Positions 18,084 through 27,062 of a stretch of DNA of 64,000 nt are shown piece after piece. Both the position numbers and the translations under genes were made by a program. The stretch comes from Endozoicomonas sp. G2_1. GTDB taxonomy: Bacteria > Pseudomonadota > Gammaproteobacteria > Enterobacterales > Alteromonadaceae. Each line of letters opens with the position of its first letter. The stretch's first letter is position 1. The DNA lies in the NCBI RefSeq assembly GCF_017744155.1, contig NZ_JAGHQT010000002.1, forward strand, positions 186,001 to 250,000, read 5' to 3'. A model generated the notes under the pieces. That model was given only the letters and a program-made list of their open reading frames with translations, did not search any database and was not told the DNA's origin.

Positions 18084-20370
18084 ATAGTTGCTCAAATTCA
18101 TCCTGTGGCATCGGTTTAGCAAAGTGGTAGCCTTGGCCGTAGTCACAACCTATATCTGTTAATATTTGTTGTTGTGCCTGTGTTTCAACCCCTTCTGCAA
18201 TTACCGACATTGACATCTTTTTAGCCATTACAACAATCGCTTCACACAAAGCCAAATCTTTGCCACTTTCAGATATCCGTTGAACAAAACTTTTGTCTAT
18301 CTTTAAAAACTTAGTGGGATATTTTTTCAAATAACCAAATGAAGAATACCCGGTACCAAAGTCATCAATTGAAATATCAACACCAGCTTGCTGAATATCA
18401 GCAATCATTTGATAAACCGTATCGTCAGATTCCATCAATAAATTTTCAGTAATTTCAAACGCGAGAGCCCGTTGATCAAGCTGATAAATATTCAGTTGAT
18501 CTAGCCATTTAGTGATATTGGTAAAGTTAGACTTATACTGTACCGGTGAGGTATTAATACTTAGCTGAAAATCTGGCTGATACTGTTTTCGCCAACGTTT
18601 TACCAGAGGCACGACTTCTAAAAATAACCAGTCGCTAAACTCAACAATCAGCCCAGTCTCCTCCGCGAGAGGAATAAACTGCATCGGGCTTACTAAACCA
18701 AGTGTTGGATGACGCCAGCGTAGTAATACTTCGGCCTTAGTTACTTGCCCATTGGTTAAATCGACTATCGGCTGAAAAACATAAAACAATTCATTATTGG
18801 TCAATGCATTGCGGAGATCTTTCACCATAGAAGTTCTATTGAGCACTTCAGTTCGCATCGACTCCGTAAAGTAATAAACCGTATTTCGCCCCTGCTGTTT
18901 TGCACCATACATTGCTTGATCGGCATTTTTTAACAATAGCTCAAGTTCTTCCCCATCATCGGGAAACACAGTCACACCGATGCTGGCAGAGCTATAAGCA
19001 GCTTGCCCTTTCAGTGAGTATGGCATTGCTAAATTAGCGCGAACTTTCTCAGTCACTTTTTCGATACAAGCGTCAGTTTTGATGTTTTCCAGTAGTAAAA
19101 TGAACTCATCACCGCCAAGTCGAGCGACTGTATCGGTTACTCGTACAGAAGACTTGATGCGCTCACCAGCTTCAATTAACAACTCGTCGCCGGCATCGTG
19201 GCCAATAGAGTCATTAATATCTTTAAAGTTATCCAAATCAATGAAAACAATCGCCAACTTGCTGCCTTCTCTTTTAGCAACGAGTAATGCTTTTTTCAGC
19301 TGGATTTGCATCATATTTCGATTTGGCAACTTAGTTAGCGGATCGAAGTTAGCCTGCTGCCAAATTAGCTGGCGACTGCGATCTCGCTCTATTGCAATAC
19401 TGGTGATATGGGCAAACTGCTCAATCAGCAAAAAATCTTGATTGCTTGGCTCTTTAGCTTCTCGATGATAAATAGCAAAAGTACCCAAAACATTCCCTTT
19501 AGCATTAACAATTGGCTCTGACCAACAAGATCTCAGCTCAGCTTGCTCGGCTAAATCTTTATAGTCTTGCCAATAAGGATGACTACTAATATCATCAACG
19601 ATTATGCGCTCAGCTCTATACGCAGCCGTACCACATGAGCCGACACCATCACCAATAGCGACGCCGTTTATAGCTTGATTGTAAAAATCAGGTAAAGAGT
19701 GTCCAGCGCCAACCAATAAGTGTTTTCCCGACTCATCAAGCAACAATATGCTGACCAGCATTTCTGTGTATTCTTTCTCAATCGCGGTAACAATTTTAGT
19801 GAGCACAGGCTCTAAGCTTTCAGCTTTGGTAATCGACTCTAAAATAGAGTTTCTGATAGTCAGCATTCGCTCACCTTTAATCAGCTGCTCTTGATCATCT
19901 TGGGTATTTTTCGAAAAAATAAAACCAATAAAGGTTGTCGCCATCAACGAGGCTATAACATCTAAATAGTCGATCAATTCAAAGTAACTAGAGATTATAA
20001 CGGCGATCGCCGACATAAAAGCGAGATTGATAAAAATAGCAATACCGTGTCGGAACAGATAAAAAACACCAATAACAACGGGATAAGCCCAAAAAATATG
20101 TACTAGACCATTAATGATGACACTTGAGACGACAGTGAAAATAGCAAAACCAGCAATAACAAAGCTAGGCAAAACAATTTTGTTGGTTTTCCTGACATAA
20201 AAAAACAACGAAACCATCGCCGAGACAAAAATAAAGTCTATTCCCGCCATCAACCAATCGTCTGCTGCTATTCGCACCATAATAAAAGGTAATACAACTA
20301 AAGCGCTCAAAATGATAATAGCTTGAAGAATAACTTGTTTTAATTGTCTTTTATTAGGAGATTTCATCAT
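18070..20370 (-). CDS. GAF-GGDEF-EAL c-di-GMP signalling protein
   Basis: A 766-residue membrane protein. Residues about 15-155 hold five or six transmembrane segments, followed by a GAF domain (about 180-325; CGTAAYRAERIIVDDISSHPYW), a GGDEF domain (ARLGGDEFILL intact, I-site RVTD five residues upstream) and an EAL domain at the C-terminus. The EAL signature reads EVL (KAEVLLRWRHP), but the other catalytic elements are intact: NTSPVQ, FEITENLL, DDFGTGYSSFGYL, KIDKSFV, EGVET. Both synthesis and breakdown of c-di-GMP are therefore possible. It faces a second diguanylate cyclase gene divergently. Confidence 0.92.
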   Translation of the reverse strand: MMKSPNKRQLKQVILQAIIILSALVVLPFIMVRIAADDWLMAGIDFIFVSAMVSLFFYVRKTNKIVLPSFVIAGFAIFTVVSSVIINGLVHIFWAYPVVIGVFYLFRHGIAIFINLAFMSAIAVIISSYFELIDYLDVIASLMATTFIGFIFSKNTQDDQEQLIKGERMLTIRNSILESITKAESLEPVLTKIVTAIEKEYTEMLVSILLLDESGKHLLVGAGHSLPDFYNQAINGVAIGDGVGSCGTAAYRAERIIVDDISSHPYWQDYKDLAEQAELRSCWSEPIVNAKGNVLGTFAIYHREAKEPSNQDFLLIEQFAHITSIAIERDRSRQLIWQQANFDPLTKLPNRNMMQIQLKKALLVAKREGSKLAIVFIDLDNFKDINDSIGHDAGDELLIEAGERIKSSVRVTDTVARLGGDEFILLLENIKTDACIEKVTEKVRANLAMPYSLKGQAAYSSASIGVTVFPDDGEELELLLKNADQAMYGAKQQGRNTVYYFTESMRTEVLNRTSMVKDLRNALTNNELFYVFQPIVDLTNGQVTKAEVLLRWRHPTLGLVSPMQFIPLAEETGLIVEFSDWLFLEVVPLVKRWRKQYQPDFQLSINTSPVQYKSNFTNITKWLDQLNIYQLDQRALAFEITENLLMESDDTVYQMIADIQQAGVDISIDDFGTGYSSFGYLKKYPTKFLKIDKSFVQRISESGKDLALCEAIVVMAKKMSMSVIAEGVETQAQQQILTDIGCDYGQGYHFAKPMPQDEFEQLFKQN

Positions 20371-20542
20371 GCCGTGAAACTGCTTGTACTTGGGTTAACT
20401 AAAAAGTGATATCAGTTTTAATTGCTCTATTAAAACATGGTTAAAGGCTTTTTATATTCAATTGCTATCTTCTACTATAAAACTTGTGCAAAGCAACTTT
20501 TATTACCTTTGATTAATATATAACACTCAATTTTTACAGTTT

Positions 20543-20571
20543 TTGACTATATATCGAGAGCTTATTACTAA
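20543..20571 (+). promoter_or_regulatory. Putative sigma-70 promoter of the GAF-GGDEF gene
   Basis: TTGACT, 17-bp spacer, TACTAA, ending 75 bp before the ATG at 20647. Match to consensus is fair; no other pair of this quality occurs in the 276-bp divergent region. Confidence 0.4.
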
Positions 20572-20646
20572 AATTGCCGTTACAACTTGACTCGTGAAGC
20601 CAAAGCCATATCCTTAGTTTAGTTAAGTTCATTTGCCCAAACCTAT

Positions 20647-21612
20647 ATGCTCGCAACTGACCAATTTATCCTTGAACATCCAAAAGATAATGTGCCATTA
20701 AGTAAATGGCAGAAAACCATTAATTTAATGGCGAAATTATTTAGCGCACCAGCCAGTTTCATCGTTCAATATACGTCTCAAGGCTACCAAGTGATTATTG
20801 CTAACCAACAGCAAGAAAATCCTTACCCTGCCGGTACTATTATTCCTAGCGCAACTAACATCTTTTGTAAAAAGGTGGTTGAAGAGAGCCAACCGCTATA
20901 TGTCAAACGCGCAACCGAACTCGCCGAATGGCAAACTAACCCAGAAGTCGCCAAAGATGGCTTTAACTCCTATCTAGGGATGCCCATTTATTGGCCCAGT
21001 GGTGAGCCTTTTGGCACGATCTGCGTCATGGATTTTGAAAAAACAAATTACGATGACAATTATGTCGAACTGGTAGAACAATTTAGAAGTCTAGTTGAAG
21101 ACGATTTAGCCATACTCGACAACTTTAGCAAAATGCAACAAATCGCCATGCTAGATCCACTGACTGACATCCATAATCGTCGCGCCTTTATGATGCTAGC
21201 TGAACAGCGTATTTCACTGGCGAAGAGGCTCGACTTAACGCTTGGTTTGTTGTTTATTGATGCTGATAACTTCAAACAGCTCAATGATGAATTTGGTCAT
21301 GATGTTGGCGACAAAGTACTGCAATCAATAGCAGATAGCATCAAGGCTAACCTCAGAGACAGTGATATCGTCGGCCGTATCGGTGGCGATGAGTTTGTTG
21401 CTATTGTCCAAGTGAAGCAAGCATCAGATTTACAAACAATTTCGGACAAAATAGCCCAACAACACGCAAAGTCTAACCTAGGTAATGGCTTACCACCAAA
21501 TACGGTTAGCATCGGCTGCGCATTAGCAAAAGCTGAACAAGCTTTGCCTGAGTTAATTTCACGAGCTGATCAAGCCATGTACAAACAAAAAGCATTAAAA
21601 AAACTTTCATAA
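20647..21612 (+). CDS. GAF domain-containing diguanylate cyclase
   Basis: A 321-residue soluble protein: N-terminal GAF sensor domain (about 15-155; YLGMPIYWPSGEPFGTICVMD is typical) and C-terminal GGDEF domain (about 165-320; DPLTDIHNRRAF, DADNFKQLNDEFGHDVGD, GRIGGDEFVAIVQ). The active site GGDEF and an I-site RDSD five residues before it are intact, so it should make c-di-GMP from GTP and be product-inhibited. The ligand of the GAF domain is unknown. It is divergent from the GAF-GGDEF-EAL gene and followed 75 bp later by an MBL-fold gene. Confidence 0.92.
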   Translation: MLATDQFILEHPKDNVPLSKWQKTINLMAKLFSAPASFIVQYTSQGYQVIIANQQQENPYPAGTIIPSATNIFCKKVVEESQPLYVKRATELAEWQTNPEVAKDGFNSYLGMPIYWPSGEPFGTICVMDFEKTNYDDNYVELVEQFRSLVEDDLAILDNFSKMQQIAMLDPLTDIHNRRAFMMLAEQRISLAKRLDLTLGLLFIDADNFKQLNDEFGHDVGDKVLQSIADSIKANLRDSDIVGRIGGDEFVAIVQVKQASDLQTISDKIAQQHAKSNLGNGLPPNTVSIGCALAKAEQALPELISRADQAMYKQKALKKLS

Positions 21613-21687
21613 AGTTAATGAAAGCAACTCTGCGGGTTAACGCTCTTATTTAACTCTTCTATTTTTTCTATATGCAATTACAGAACA

Positions 21688-22608
21688 ATGAAAACGCTAC
21701 TAAAAACTCTACCTATTATCGCTGGTTTATCAGCCTCAATCAGCGCAATGGCAAGCCAATGTCATGATGAAATATCACTACAAGTGTTAGGCTCCGGTGG
21801 TCCAGAACTCAATGACAACCGAAGTTCTGCTAGTTATCTTATTTGGTATCGTGGCAAAGCCAGTGTGATCGTCGATACAGGTGCTGGTAGTAGCGTTAAC
21901 TTTGGTGCGGCAAAAGCAAGTTTTGCCGATCTCGACGCTATTTTACTCAGTCATTTACACGTTGATCACAGTAGTGACTTGTCGGCCTATATTAAAGGCT
22001 CTTTTTTTACCCCTAGATCGAAAAACTTAAAACTGTTCGGTTCAACCGGCAACAAATTTATGCCATCACTCGGTCAGTTTGTTAATAGCCTTTTTGGTCA
22101 ACAAGGCGCTTATCCTTATCTAGCAAATTATTTTAAAGCGACCAATCGCGGTTATCACGTTGAAGTGATTGAAGCAGAAACTAGCCATAAAGATTTTCAG
22201 TATTTCACCATAAAACCAGACATAAAACTCACAGGTGTATCTGTGCACCACGGTCCTCTGCCGGCAATGGCATGGCGTGTTAATATTGACAATTGCTCTG
22301 TGACCTTTTCAGGAGATATGAGTAACAATCGAAAAACACTGAGTAAACTCGCTCGCAATACCGATATATTAGTTGCTCATAATGCCGTACCAGAGAGTGC
22401 TAAAGGCATTGCCGCTAATTTGCATATGTTGCCATCAGAAATTGGTGATATTGCCGAACAAGCCAAGGTCAAACACCTAGTTATTAGTCATCGAATGAAT
22501 AGAACGATAGGAAAAGAGCAAGAAACCTTAGAAAAGATTCGCCAACATTATCAAGGTAAAGTCAGCTTTGCTGATGACTTGTCAAAGTACTTGCTAAACA
22601 GTCTTTAG
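21688..22608 (+). CDS. Secreted metallo-beta-lactamase-fold hydrolase
   Basis: A 306-residue protein with a signal peptide (KTLLKTLPIIAGLSASISAMASQ) and an MBL fold. The zinc motif is LSHLHVDHSSDLSAY near residues 91-105 (HxHxDH), later ligands are His in VSVHHGPLPAMA, Asp in TFSGDMSN and His in ISHRMNRTIG. The overall order resembles RNase Z/arylsulfatase-type MBL proteins, but export to the periplasm argues against tRNA processing. Substrate unknown. It has its own start and lies on the same strand as the preceding cyclase, with 75 bp between. Confidence 0.85.
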   Translation: MKTLLKTLPIIAGLSASISAMASQCHDEISLQVLGSGGPELNDNRSSASYLIWYRGKASVIVDTGAGSSVNFGAAKASFADLDAILLSHLHVDHSSDLSAYIKGSFFTPRSKNLKLFGSTGNKFMPSLGQFVNSLFGQQGAYPYLANYFKATNRGYHVEVIEAETSHKDFQYFTIKPDIKLTGVSVHHGPLPAMAWRVNIDNCSVTFSGDMSNNRKTLSKLARNTDILVAHNAVPESAKGIAANLHMLPSEIGDIAEQAKVKHLVISHRMNRTIGKEQETLEKIRQHYQGKVSFADDLSKYLLNSL

Positions 22609-22740
22609 CTTAAGAAATATTTTTGAATACTGGTCGGGGGAAAAATAAGTCGAAGGTAATGTATCGCCTATCGGTACTGTTGAATTTATCAATAGGTAAG
22701 CGTTGCAATACAAAACTCTTCGACAAGTGGAAGTTATATC

Positions 22741-23328
22741 TTATTTGTTAGCCTTTTTCTGAGCATAAGCTGCTTGTAACTCCAGAATATCTCGATATTG
22801 CCCCAAAAGTTCAGGGTTTTCCTTAAGCAGTTTTTCAACATGCTTTTCAAAGCGCTTGTTTTGAGAAGCGGTTATCACTGAACTACGACTCATCATTGCA
22901 ATTCGAGCCATTGCCAGCGGAGGGGTGCTGCCTCTACTACCACCACCATCAGAATTTAAGTCAACACCATTTAAAGTATTAGGATCATTGCCAAAAATAC
23001 CAGCGGTAGTTAACTTAGCGCGACCATTTCTTACAAAACGAGGCTCACAAGTAGTCGCTTTAAAGCTACTGCCAGAGCGTTTTTCTTTTTTACAAACCAT
23101 CGCAAACTGATTGTTATCATTATATTTGTTGTAGTCTTTAAAAAAGTCCTTACTTCTAGCATTAATATCTTTCTTTAATTGATATAGACTTTTTTGACCA
23201 TATACAGTAATTCTCTCAACACTTTCTTTTTTTGCTTTATCACTGTCATTTGATTGCAGCCCAAGAGCAATATTTGAAAACAACAACCCTAAAAAGCTAA
23301 CCAAGCTGATTGTTACCTTAGTATTCAT
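22741..23328 (-). CDS. Uncharacterised secreted protein
   Basis: A 195-residue protein that I do not assign to a named family. It has a signal peptide (ISLVSFLGLLFSNIALGLQ), then VERITVYGQKS, which resembles the TonB-box/N-terminal segment of TonB-dependent receptors although there is no barrel. Two Cys (MVCKKEK, TTCEPRF) could form a disulfide. The C-terminal 60 residues are charged and predicted helical (KRFEKHVEKLLKENPELLGQY). It is flanked downstream by 132 bp without a gene and upstream by the tRNA-Leu terminator. The periplasm is the likely location. Confidence 0.65.
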   Translation of the reverse strand: MNTKVTISLVSFLGLLFSNIALGLQSNDSDKAKKESVERITVYGQKSLYQLKKDINARSKDFFKDYNKYNDNNQFAMVCKKEKRSGSSFKATTCEPRFVRNGRAKLTTAGIFGNDPNTLNGVDLNSDGGGSRGSTPPLAMARIAMMSRSSVITASQNKRFEKHVEKLLKENPELLGQYRDILELQAAYAQKKANK

Positions 23329-23575
23329 AAAAATTCCTTTAACTTATTTTCTAGCATTTGGAACTAAATCATTACTAAAAAAAAATAATGCTGTCAAATC
23401 AATCAGTACTTTTTTTAGGCTACTGTGTAATCATTGTCTTACAGTAGTTGTTAGAGAACTCAGTTCAGCAGAAAGCACATTACAGCGGGATACCAAATAG
23501 TTAATGGTTGTTGGCAACCATACAGAGCGTGAATTAATACTTAGAGATAAGCAATAGAGAGTATATTTCAGATAT
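23329..23575. other. Intergenic region, no gene seen
   Basis: Between the uncharacterised secreted protein and the tRNA terminator I see no ORF or RNA. The only structure is a small hairpin ATGGTTG-TTGG-CAACCAT at 23504-23521. Confidence 0.4.
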
Positions 23576-23602
23576 AAAAAAACCAGCGTTAAAGCTGGTT
23601 TT
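23576..23602 (-). terminator. Terminator of tRNA-Leu
   Basis: Minus-strand stem AAAACCAGC / GCTGGTTTT with loop TTTAAC, running into a seven-base T-run. It lies 40 bp beyond the tRNA 3' end. The plus-strand reading also ends in four Ts and could act on opposite traffic. Confidence 0.8.
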
Positions 23603-23641
23603 CATTTTCTATTTATTTCGTCATAACAAAGATAAATAGAA

Positions 23642-23728
23642 TGGTACCGGAGGACGGACTTGAACCGTCACGCCCGCAAAGGCAACGGATTTTGAATCCG
23701 TCGTGTCTACCAATTCCACCACTCCGGC
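23642..23728 (-). tRNA. tRNA-Leu (anticodon CAA)
   Basis: An 87-base class II tRNA on the minus strand, starting GCCGGAGTGGTGG and ending CTCCGGTACCA with encoded CCA. The anticodon arm is GGATT-CAA-AATCC and reads UUG codons. It has a long variable arm and the T-loop GGTTCAAGTCC. The first acceptor pair is G-U, slightly unusual. There is no partial duplicate of its 3' end nearby, so there is no sign of integration at this tRNA. Confidence 0.95.
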
Positions 23729-23769
23729 GACACAGTGACAACTTGTTGTCTCTAACAAGAAGTGTTGGC

Positions 23770-23797
23770 ATTATACGAAATCGCGAACGCATAGCAA
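23770..23797 (-). promoter_or_regulatory. Promoter of tRNA-Leu
   Basis: On the minus strand TTGCTA, a 16-bp spacer, then a perfect TATAAT followed by a GCC discriminator, ending 42 bp before the mature 5' end. A G/C-rich discriminator fits stringent-controlled stable RNA promoters. Confidence 0.65.
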
Positions 23798-23923
23798 CCA
23801 GTTTATTTCACTTAATTGACTGTTTGTCGGTTATTTAATCATTATTGCTTTTGACAAGACTTTATTTTTAAACAAACGCGACAATTTGATAAACTATGAC
23901 AAATTTATTTGTTAATAGCCACG

Positions 23924-24445
23924 ATGAATCAAGCGACACAAGACCAAGATCAACCAACCTCAGAGCAGTTTCCACGTGCGGGCTTCAGACGCAGATTTGG
24001 CGCCTGGGTCTACGACTTTCTGTTAGCAGCTGCGGTTTATATGGTTATGGGTGCCGTTGGTTTTGGTATTTTTGGTGTTTTTTTCAACCAAGGGTTAATT
24101 GACAATCAAGGCTACCAACACGCAATTGAGTTACAGCAAGCGTCATTTTTGTACAGCTTGTTAATTTATACGTGGAACATTGTCTGGGTTTGCTTTTTCT
24201 TTGTTTACTTTTGGTCGCGCAGCGGGCAAACGCTAGGAATGAGAGCATGGCGGTTAAAAGTACAAAATCAAGATGGCAGCTTAATCACTAAAAAAACGGC
24301 AACTAAGAGATTGTTACCAACATTATTAGGCTTGGGTAATTTAACAGTTATTTTTGATCGTAAACACAAGCTCAGTTTACAAGATAGATTAACTGATACT
24401 GAGGTAGTGGTACTTTCTATGGAAGCAAATCGAGGGCGTTTATAG
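23924..24445 (+). CDS. RDD family membrane protein
   Basis: A 173-residue inner-membrane protein with the RDD signature: AGFRRRFGAWVYDFLLAAAVYMV near the N-terminus supplies the Arg and Asp residues, and RLLPTLLGLGNL plus LSLQDRLTDTEVVVL supply the second Asp. Three hydrophobic segments lie at about 30-60, 85-110 and 138-150. The ATG at 23924 is chosen over a TTG five codons earlier. The function of the family is unclear; Na+(Li+)/H+ antiport has been reported for one member. It is convergent with lptG. Confidence 0.88.
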   Translation: MNQATQDQDQPTSEQFPRAGFRRRFGAWVYDFLLAAAVYMVMGAVGFGIFGVFFNQGLIDNQGYQHAIELQQASFLYSLLIYTWNIVWVCFFFVYFWSRSGQTLGMRAWRLKVQNQDGSLITKKTATKRLLPTLLGLGNLTVIFDRKHKLSLQDRLTDTEVVVLSMEANRGRL

Positions 24446-24480
24446 CCCTCGCTTTGAGCTGATAAGACAAGAAGCTTGAG

Positions 24481-25545
24481 TTAAACCTTGCGCCTGATAT
24501 AAAAGATTGCCACGGCAACAAAGATTATACTCGGCATGGTTGCCCCCAACACTGGCGGCATTTGATAGACTAAACTCATCGAGCCCATCGCCTGATTGGT
24601 AATGTGAAACAAGATACCCGTCACTACGCCCATCATGATACGAGCGCCCATTGACACCGAGCGCAACGGGCCAAAAATAAACGACAGTGCCACCAACAGC
24701 ATCACAGCAACCGTTACCGGTTGTACTACTTTGCGCCAAAAGGCTAGCAAGTAGCGACTTGGATCTTGCTGATTTGCCTCTAAGTAATCTAGATATTCTA
24801 ACAAGCCTCGCACCGATAACGACTCAGGTTTCACGGTTACTACACCAAGCTTATCTGGTGTTAGGCTCGATTGCCAAAGCTGAGTACTCAGCTGCTCTCT
24901 CGTTATTTGCTTATCAGTTATTTTAGTATTTACCACATTGCTTAGCTGCCAAGCATCATCAATGTATTTCGCGCTGTCCGCGGATGTCCAACTCGATAGT
25001 TTCAAACGGCTGTCAAAGCGATAAATTTGTACCCGTTGCAGGCTACCTACATCTTCAACTTCGCCAATATTAACAAAGAAGTCACCATCTTTTGCCCAAA
25101 TGCCCGTTTTCGATGAAATTAAACTACCACCAGAAATCGCCTGAGCGCGAATTTCACGCGCCTCAGCTTCACCTGCGGGTGCAAGCCATTCACCAACAGC
25201 CATACTCACTAAAATCAGTAAAGCCGCACTTTTCATTACCGATTTAATAATGTTAAGGCGTGATAAGCCGGCAGCTTGCATCACCACCAATTCACTGTTA
25301 CTCGCCATCATTCCCATGCCGATTAAGCCGCCAATTAGTGCTGCCATCGGGAAAAAGATCTCAATATCACGCGGAATTGAATAAAGAACGAACAAAGCTG
25401 CGTGCGATAAATCGTAATTGCCGCGACCAACCGCTTTCATTTGTTCAACAAATTTGATGATACCGCTAACGCTGACAAAAACCGCTAAGGTAATAAAAGT
25501 TGTTGAGGCGAGAATTCGGCCAATATAAAGGTCTAATATACGCAT
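24481..25545 (-). CDS. lptG: LPS export ABC transporter permease LptG
   Basis: Inner-membrane permease of the LptB2FG complex that extracts lipopolysaccharide and passes it to LptC and the periplasmic bridge. Six transmembrane segments: three in residues 1-115, then a periplasmic beta-jellyroll (about 120-265), then three more (LLVALSFIFGPLRS, MGARIMMGVVTGILFHI, GATMPSIIFVAVAIFYI). Length 354 is normal. The ATG overlaps the lptF stop by one base, so the two are coupled. The order lptF-lptG divergent from pepA is conserved in gammaproteobacteria. Confidence 0.96.
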   Translation of the reverse strand: MRILDLYIGRILASTTFITLAVFVSVSGIIKFVEQMKAVGRGNYDLSHAALFVLYSIPRDIEIFFPMAALIGGLIGMGMMASNSELVVMQAAGLSRLNIIKSVMKSAALLILVSMAVGEWLAPAGEAEAREIRAQAISGGSLISSKTGIWAKDGDFFVNIGEVEDVGSLQRVQIYRFDSRLKLSSWTSADSAKYIDDAWQLSNVVNTKITDKQITREQLSTQLWQSSLTPDKLGVVTVKPESLSVRGLLEYLDYLEANQQDPSRYLLAFWRKVVQPVTVAVMLLVALSFIFGPLRSVSMGARIMMGVVTGILFHITNQAMGSMSLVYQMPPVLGATMPSIIFVAVAIFYIRRKV

Positions 25546-26684
25546 TAGGCTGCTTTCCCCTTGCGGCTAAGAGTCGGTAATTTAGCCTTAATGGCACGAC
25601 CGCTTTTGCGCTCTTGCATCAGTAAACTAATACCGAGTAACAAGGCCACTAGGTGTACAGGCCACAAACCAATAAACGGAGGTAAAGAACCACCTTCAAG
25701 CCCTGAACGTAACGCGGTTAACAATAAGAAATAAGCTAAAAATAGTAACAATGCCGGTAACATTTTAGCAAACTTGCCCTGTCTTGGGTTCACCACAGAA
25801 AGTGGCACCGCTACTAAGGTAAGAATCAAACACGCTAACGGGAATGCCACTCGCCAGTGAATAGTAGCGTTGGCTTCAGGTGATTGTTCAGTCATCAGTT
25901 GAGACGTAGGCAAGGCGCTTAACTTGCGGCGCGCGTGTTCAACTTTTTGATCTTGAATTTGGATATAGTATTTATCAAACGCGACTGCTCTAAACTCTTC
26001 GTTTTTCGCATCGCTTTGGTAACGAGTCCCGTCTTGCAAAACCAACTTTTGTGAGCCACTGTCTTCTTCGAGAATTTGACCGTTACTGGCGTAAACCAAG
26101 CTGGCATTAATAATACTTTGCTCACTGTCTTGCTCGCCGGGAATTTGAGCAACAAAAACTTTGTCTAGTGTATTGTCTTCACGATTTTTGTCGTGAACAA
26201 AAACCACCGCTTTATCATTGCCTGTACGCTGGAATCGCCCTGCAACTAAGGTTGTCAAACCTGAATCTGCCGCCAACTTTTCTTTGACTTGATATTCATA
26301 TTCAGCCGCCATTGGCGCTAAATAGAGTGAAAAGGCACCGGTAACAATTGCCGTGACTAAGCTCAAAATCAAGGTTACTCGAACCACATACCACTCACTA
26401 ACACCACAAGCGTGTAGCACCGTCATTTCACTATCGGCGTATATTCGACCATAGGCCAATAAAATACCAAGAAACAAACTCAATGGCAGCATCATGCCAG
26501 CAAGTTCAGGGATTTTAAGCCCAATAAACACCATAACCAACTGTCCAGGGATACCGCCTTCTGAGGCATCACCCAGCACGCGAACAAACTTTTGGCTAAT
26601 GAAAATAGTCATCAAGACGAAAAAAACTGCTAATTGAGTCTTAACAACTTCTTTCAATAAATAACGAAAAATAATCACTAACAA
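25545..26684 (-). CDS. lptF: LPS export ABC transporter permease LptF
   Basis: Partner permease of LptG. The start MLVIIFRYLLKEVVKTQLAVFFVLM matches the family; six transmembrane helices flank a periplasmic domain (about 125-265). Family-typical segments are GIPGQLVMVFIGLKIPELAGMMLPLSLFLG and VPLSVVNPRQGKFAKMLPALLLFL. Length 379 is normal. Its promoter should be in the 378-bp region shared with pepA, where a perfect 22-bp palindrome carries TATAAT on both strands. Confidence 0.96.
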   Translation of the reverse strand: MLVIIFRYLLKEVVKTQLAVFFVLMTIFISQKFVRVLGDASEGGIPGQLVMVFIGLKIPELAGMMLPLSLFLGILLAYGRIYADSEMTVLHACGVSEWYVVRVTLILSLVTAIVTGAFSLYLAPMAAEYEYQVKEKLAADSGLTTLVAGRFQRTGNDKAVVFVHDKNREDNTLDKVFVAQIPGEQDSEQSIINASLVYASNGQILEEDSGSQKLVLQDGTRYQSDAKNEEFRAVAFDKYYIQIQDQKVEHARRKLSALPTSQLMTEQSPEANATIHWRVAFPLACLILTLVAVPLSVVNPRQGKFAKMLPALLLFLAYFLLLTALRSGLEGGSLPPFIGLWPVHLVALLLGISLLMQERKSGRAIKAKLPTLSRKGKAA

Positions 26685-27062
26685 GCCCCTAAAAACTTAG
26701 TTTTTTTCTGACATATAGACAATTTTTAAGTAAACTTGTCATTTTTATAAGTAAATAAACTTTTATCCAGCAGACGAAAGGCTATAATTATAGCCTTTAG
26801 CTTAACTTTTAAAACAGTTAATTTAAGCGATTTTACTCACTTTTAATCGATGTAACGACTCAATAAAGCCTTTTTAAACCGTTATTGTTAACTCATTGCC
26901 GAATAACTTGATATCAAAAAAGTTAACGATAATAAAAAGTTAGTTAAATAGGTTAACACATTGAGCAAACAAAAACGCGTAAACAGTTACACCTGATTAA
27001 AAACAACAGGCGAAAACCTTGCCGAAGATCAATCGAGCAAGAGTTCAACAATAGGAGAGCCC
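26685..27062. other. Divergent lptF/pepA control region
   Basis: This holds the 22-bp palindrome at 26777-26798 and three GTTAAC hexamers at 26887, 26922 and 26952 on the pepA side, then the AGGAG ribosome site of pepA at about 27053. No ORF is convincing. The meaning of the hexamers is unknown. Confidence 0.5.
26777..26798. promoter_or_regulatory. Perfect 22-bp palindrome with TATAAT on both strands
   Basis: Arm AAAGGCTATAA is followed immediately by its exact reverse complement. TATAAT occurs at 26783-26788 on the plus strand and at 26787-26792 on the minus strand, so the -10 elements of pepA and lptF could overlap here. The -35 candidates (TTTTAT on plus, GTTTTA on minus) are weak. Confidence 0.5.

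Noticed and set aside
18070-20370. Degenerate EAL domain because of EVL
   Set aside because: All other metal and catalytic residues of the EAL domain are intact, and EVL occurs in active enzymes.
23329-23728. Integration at tRNA-Leu
   Set aside because: No duplicate of the tRNA 3' end and no integrase nearby.
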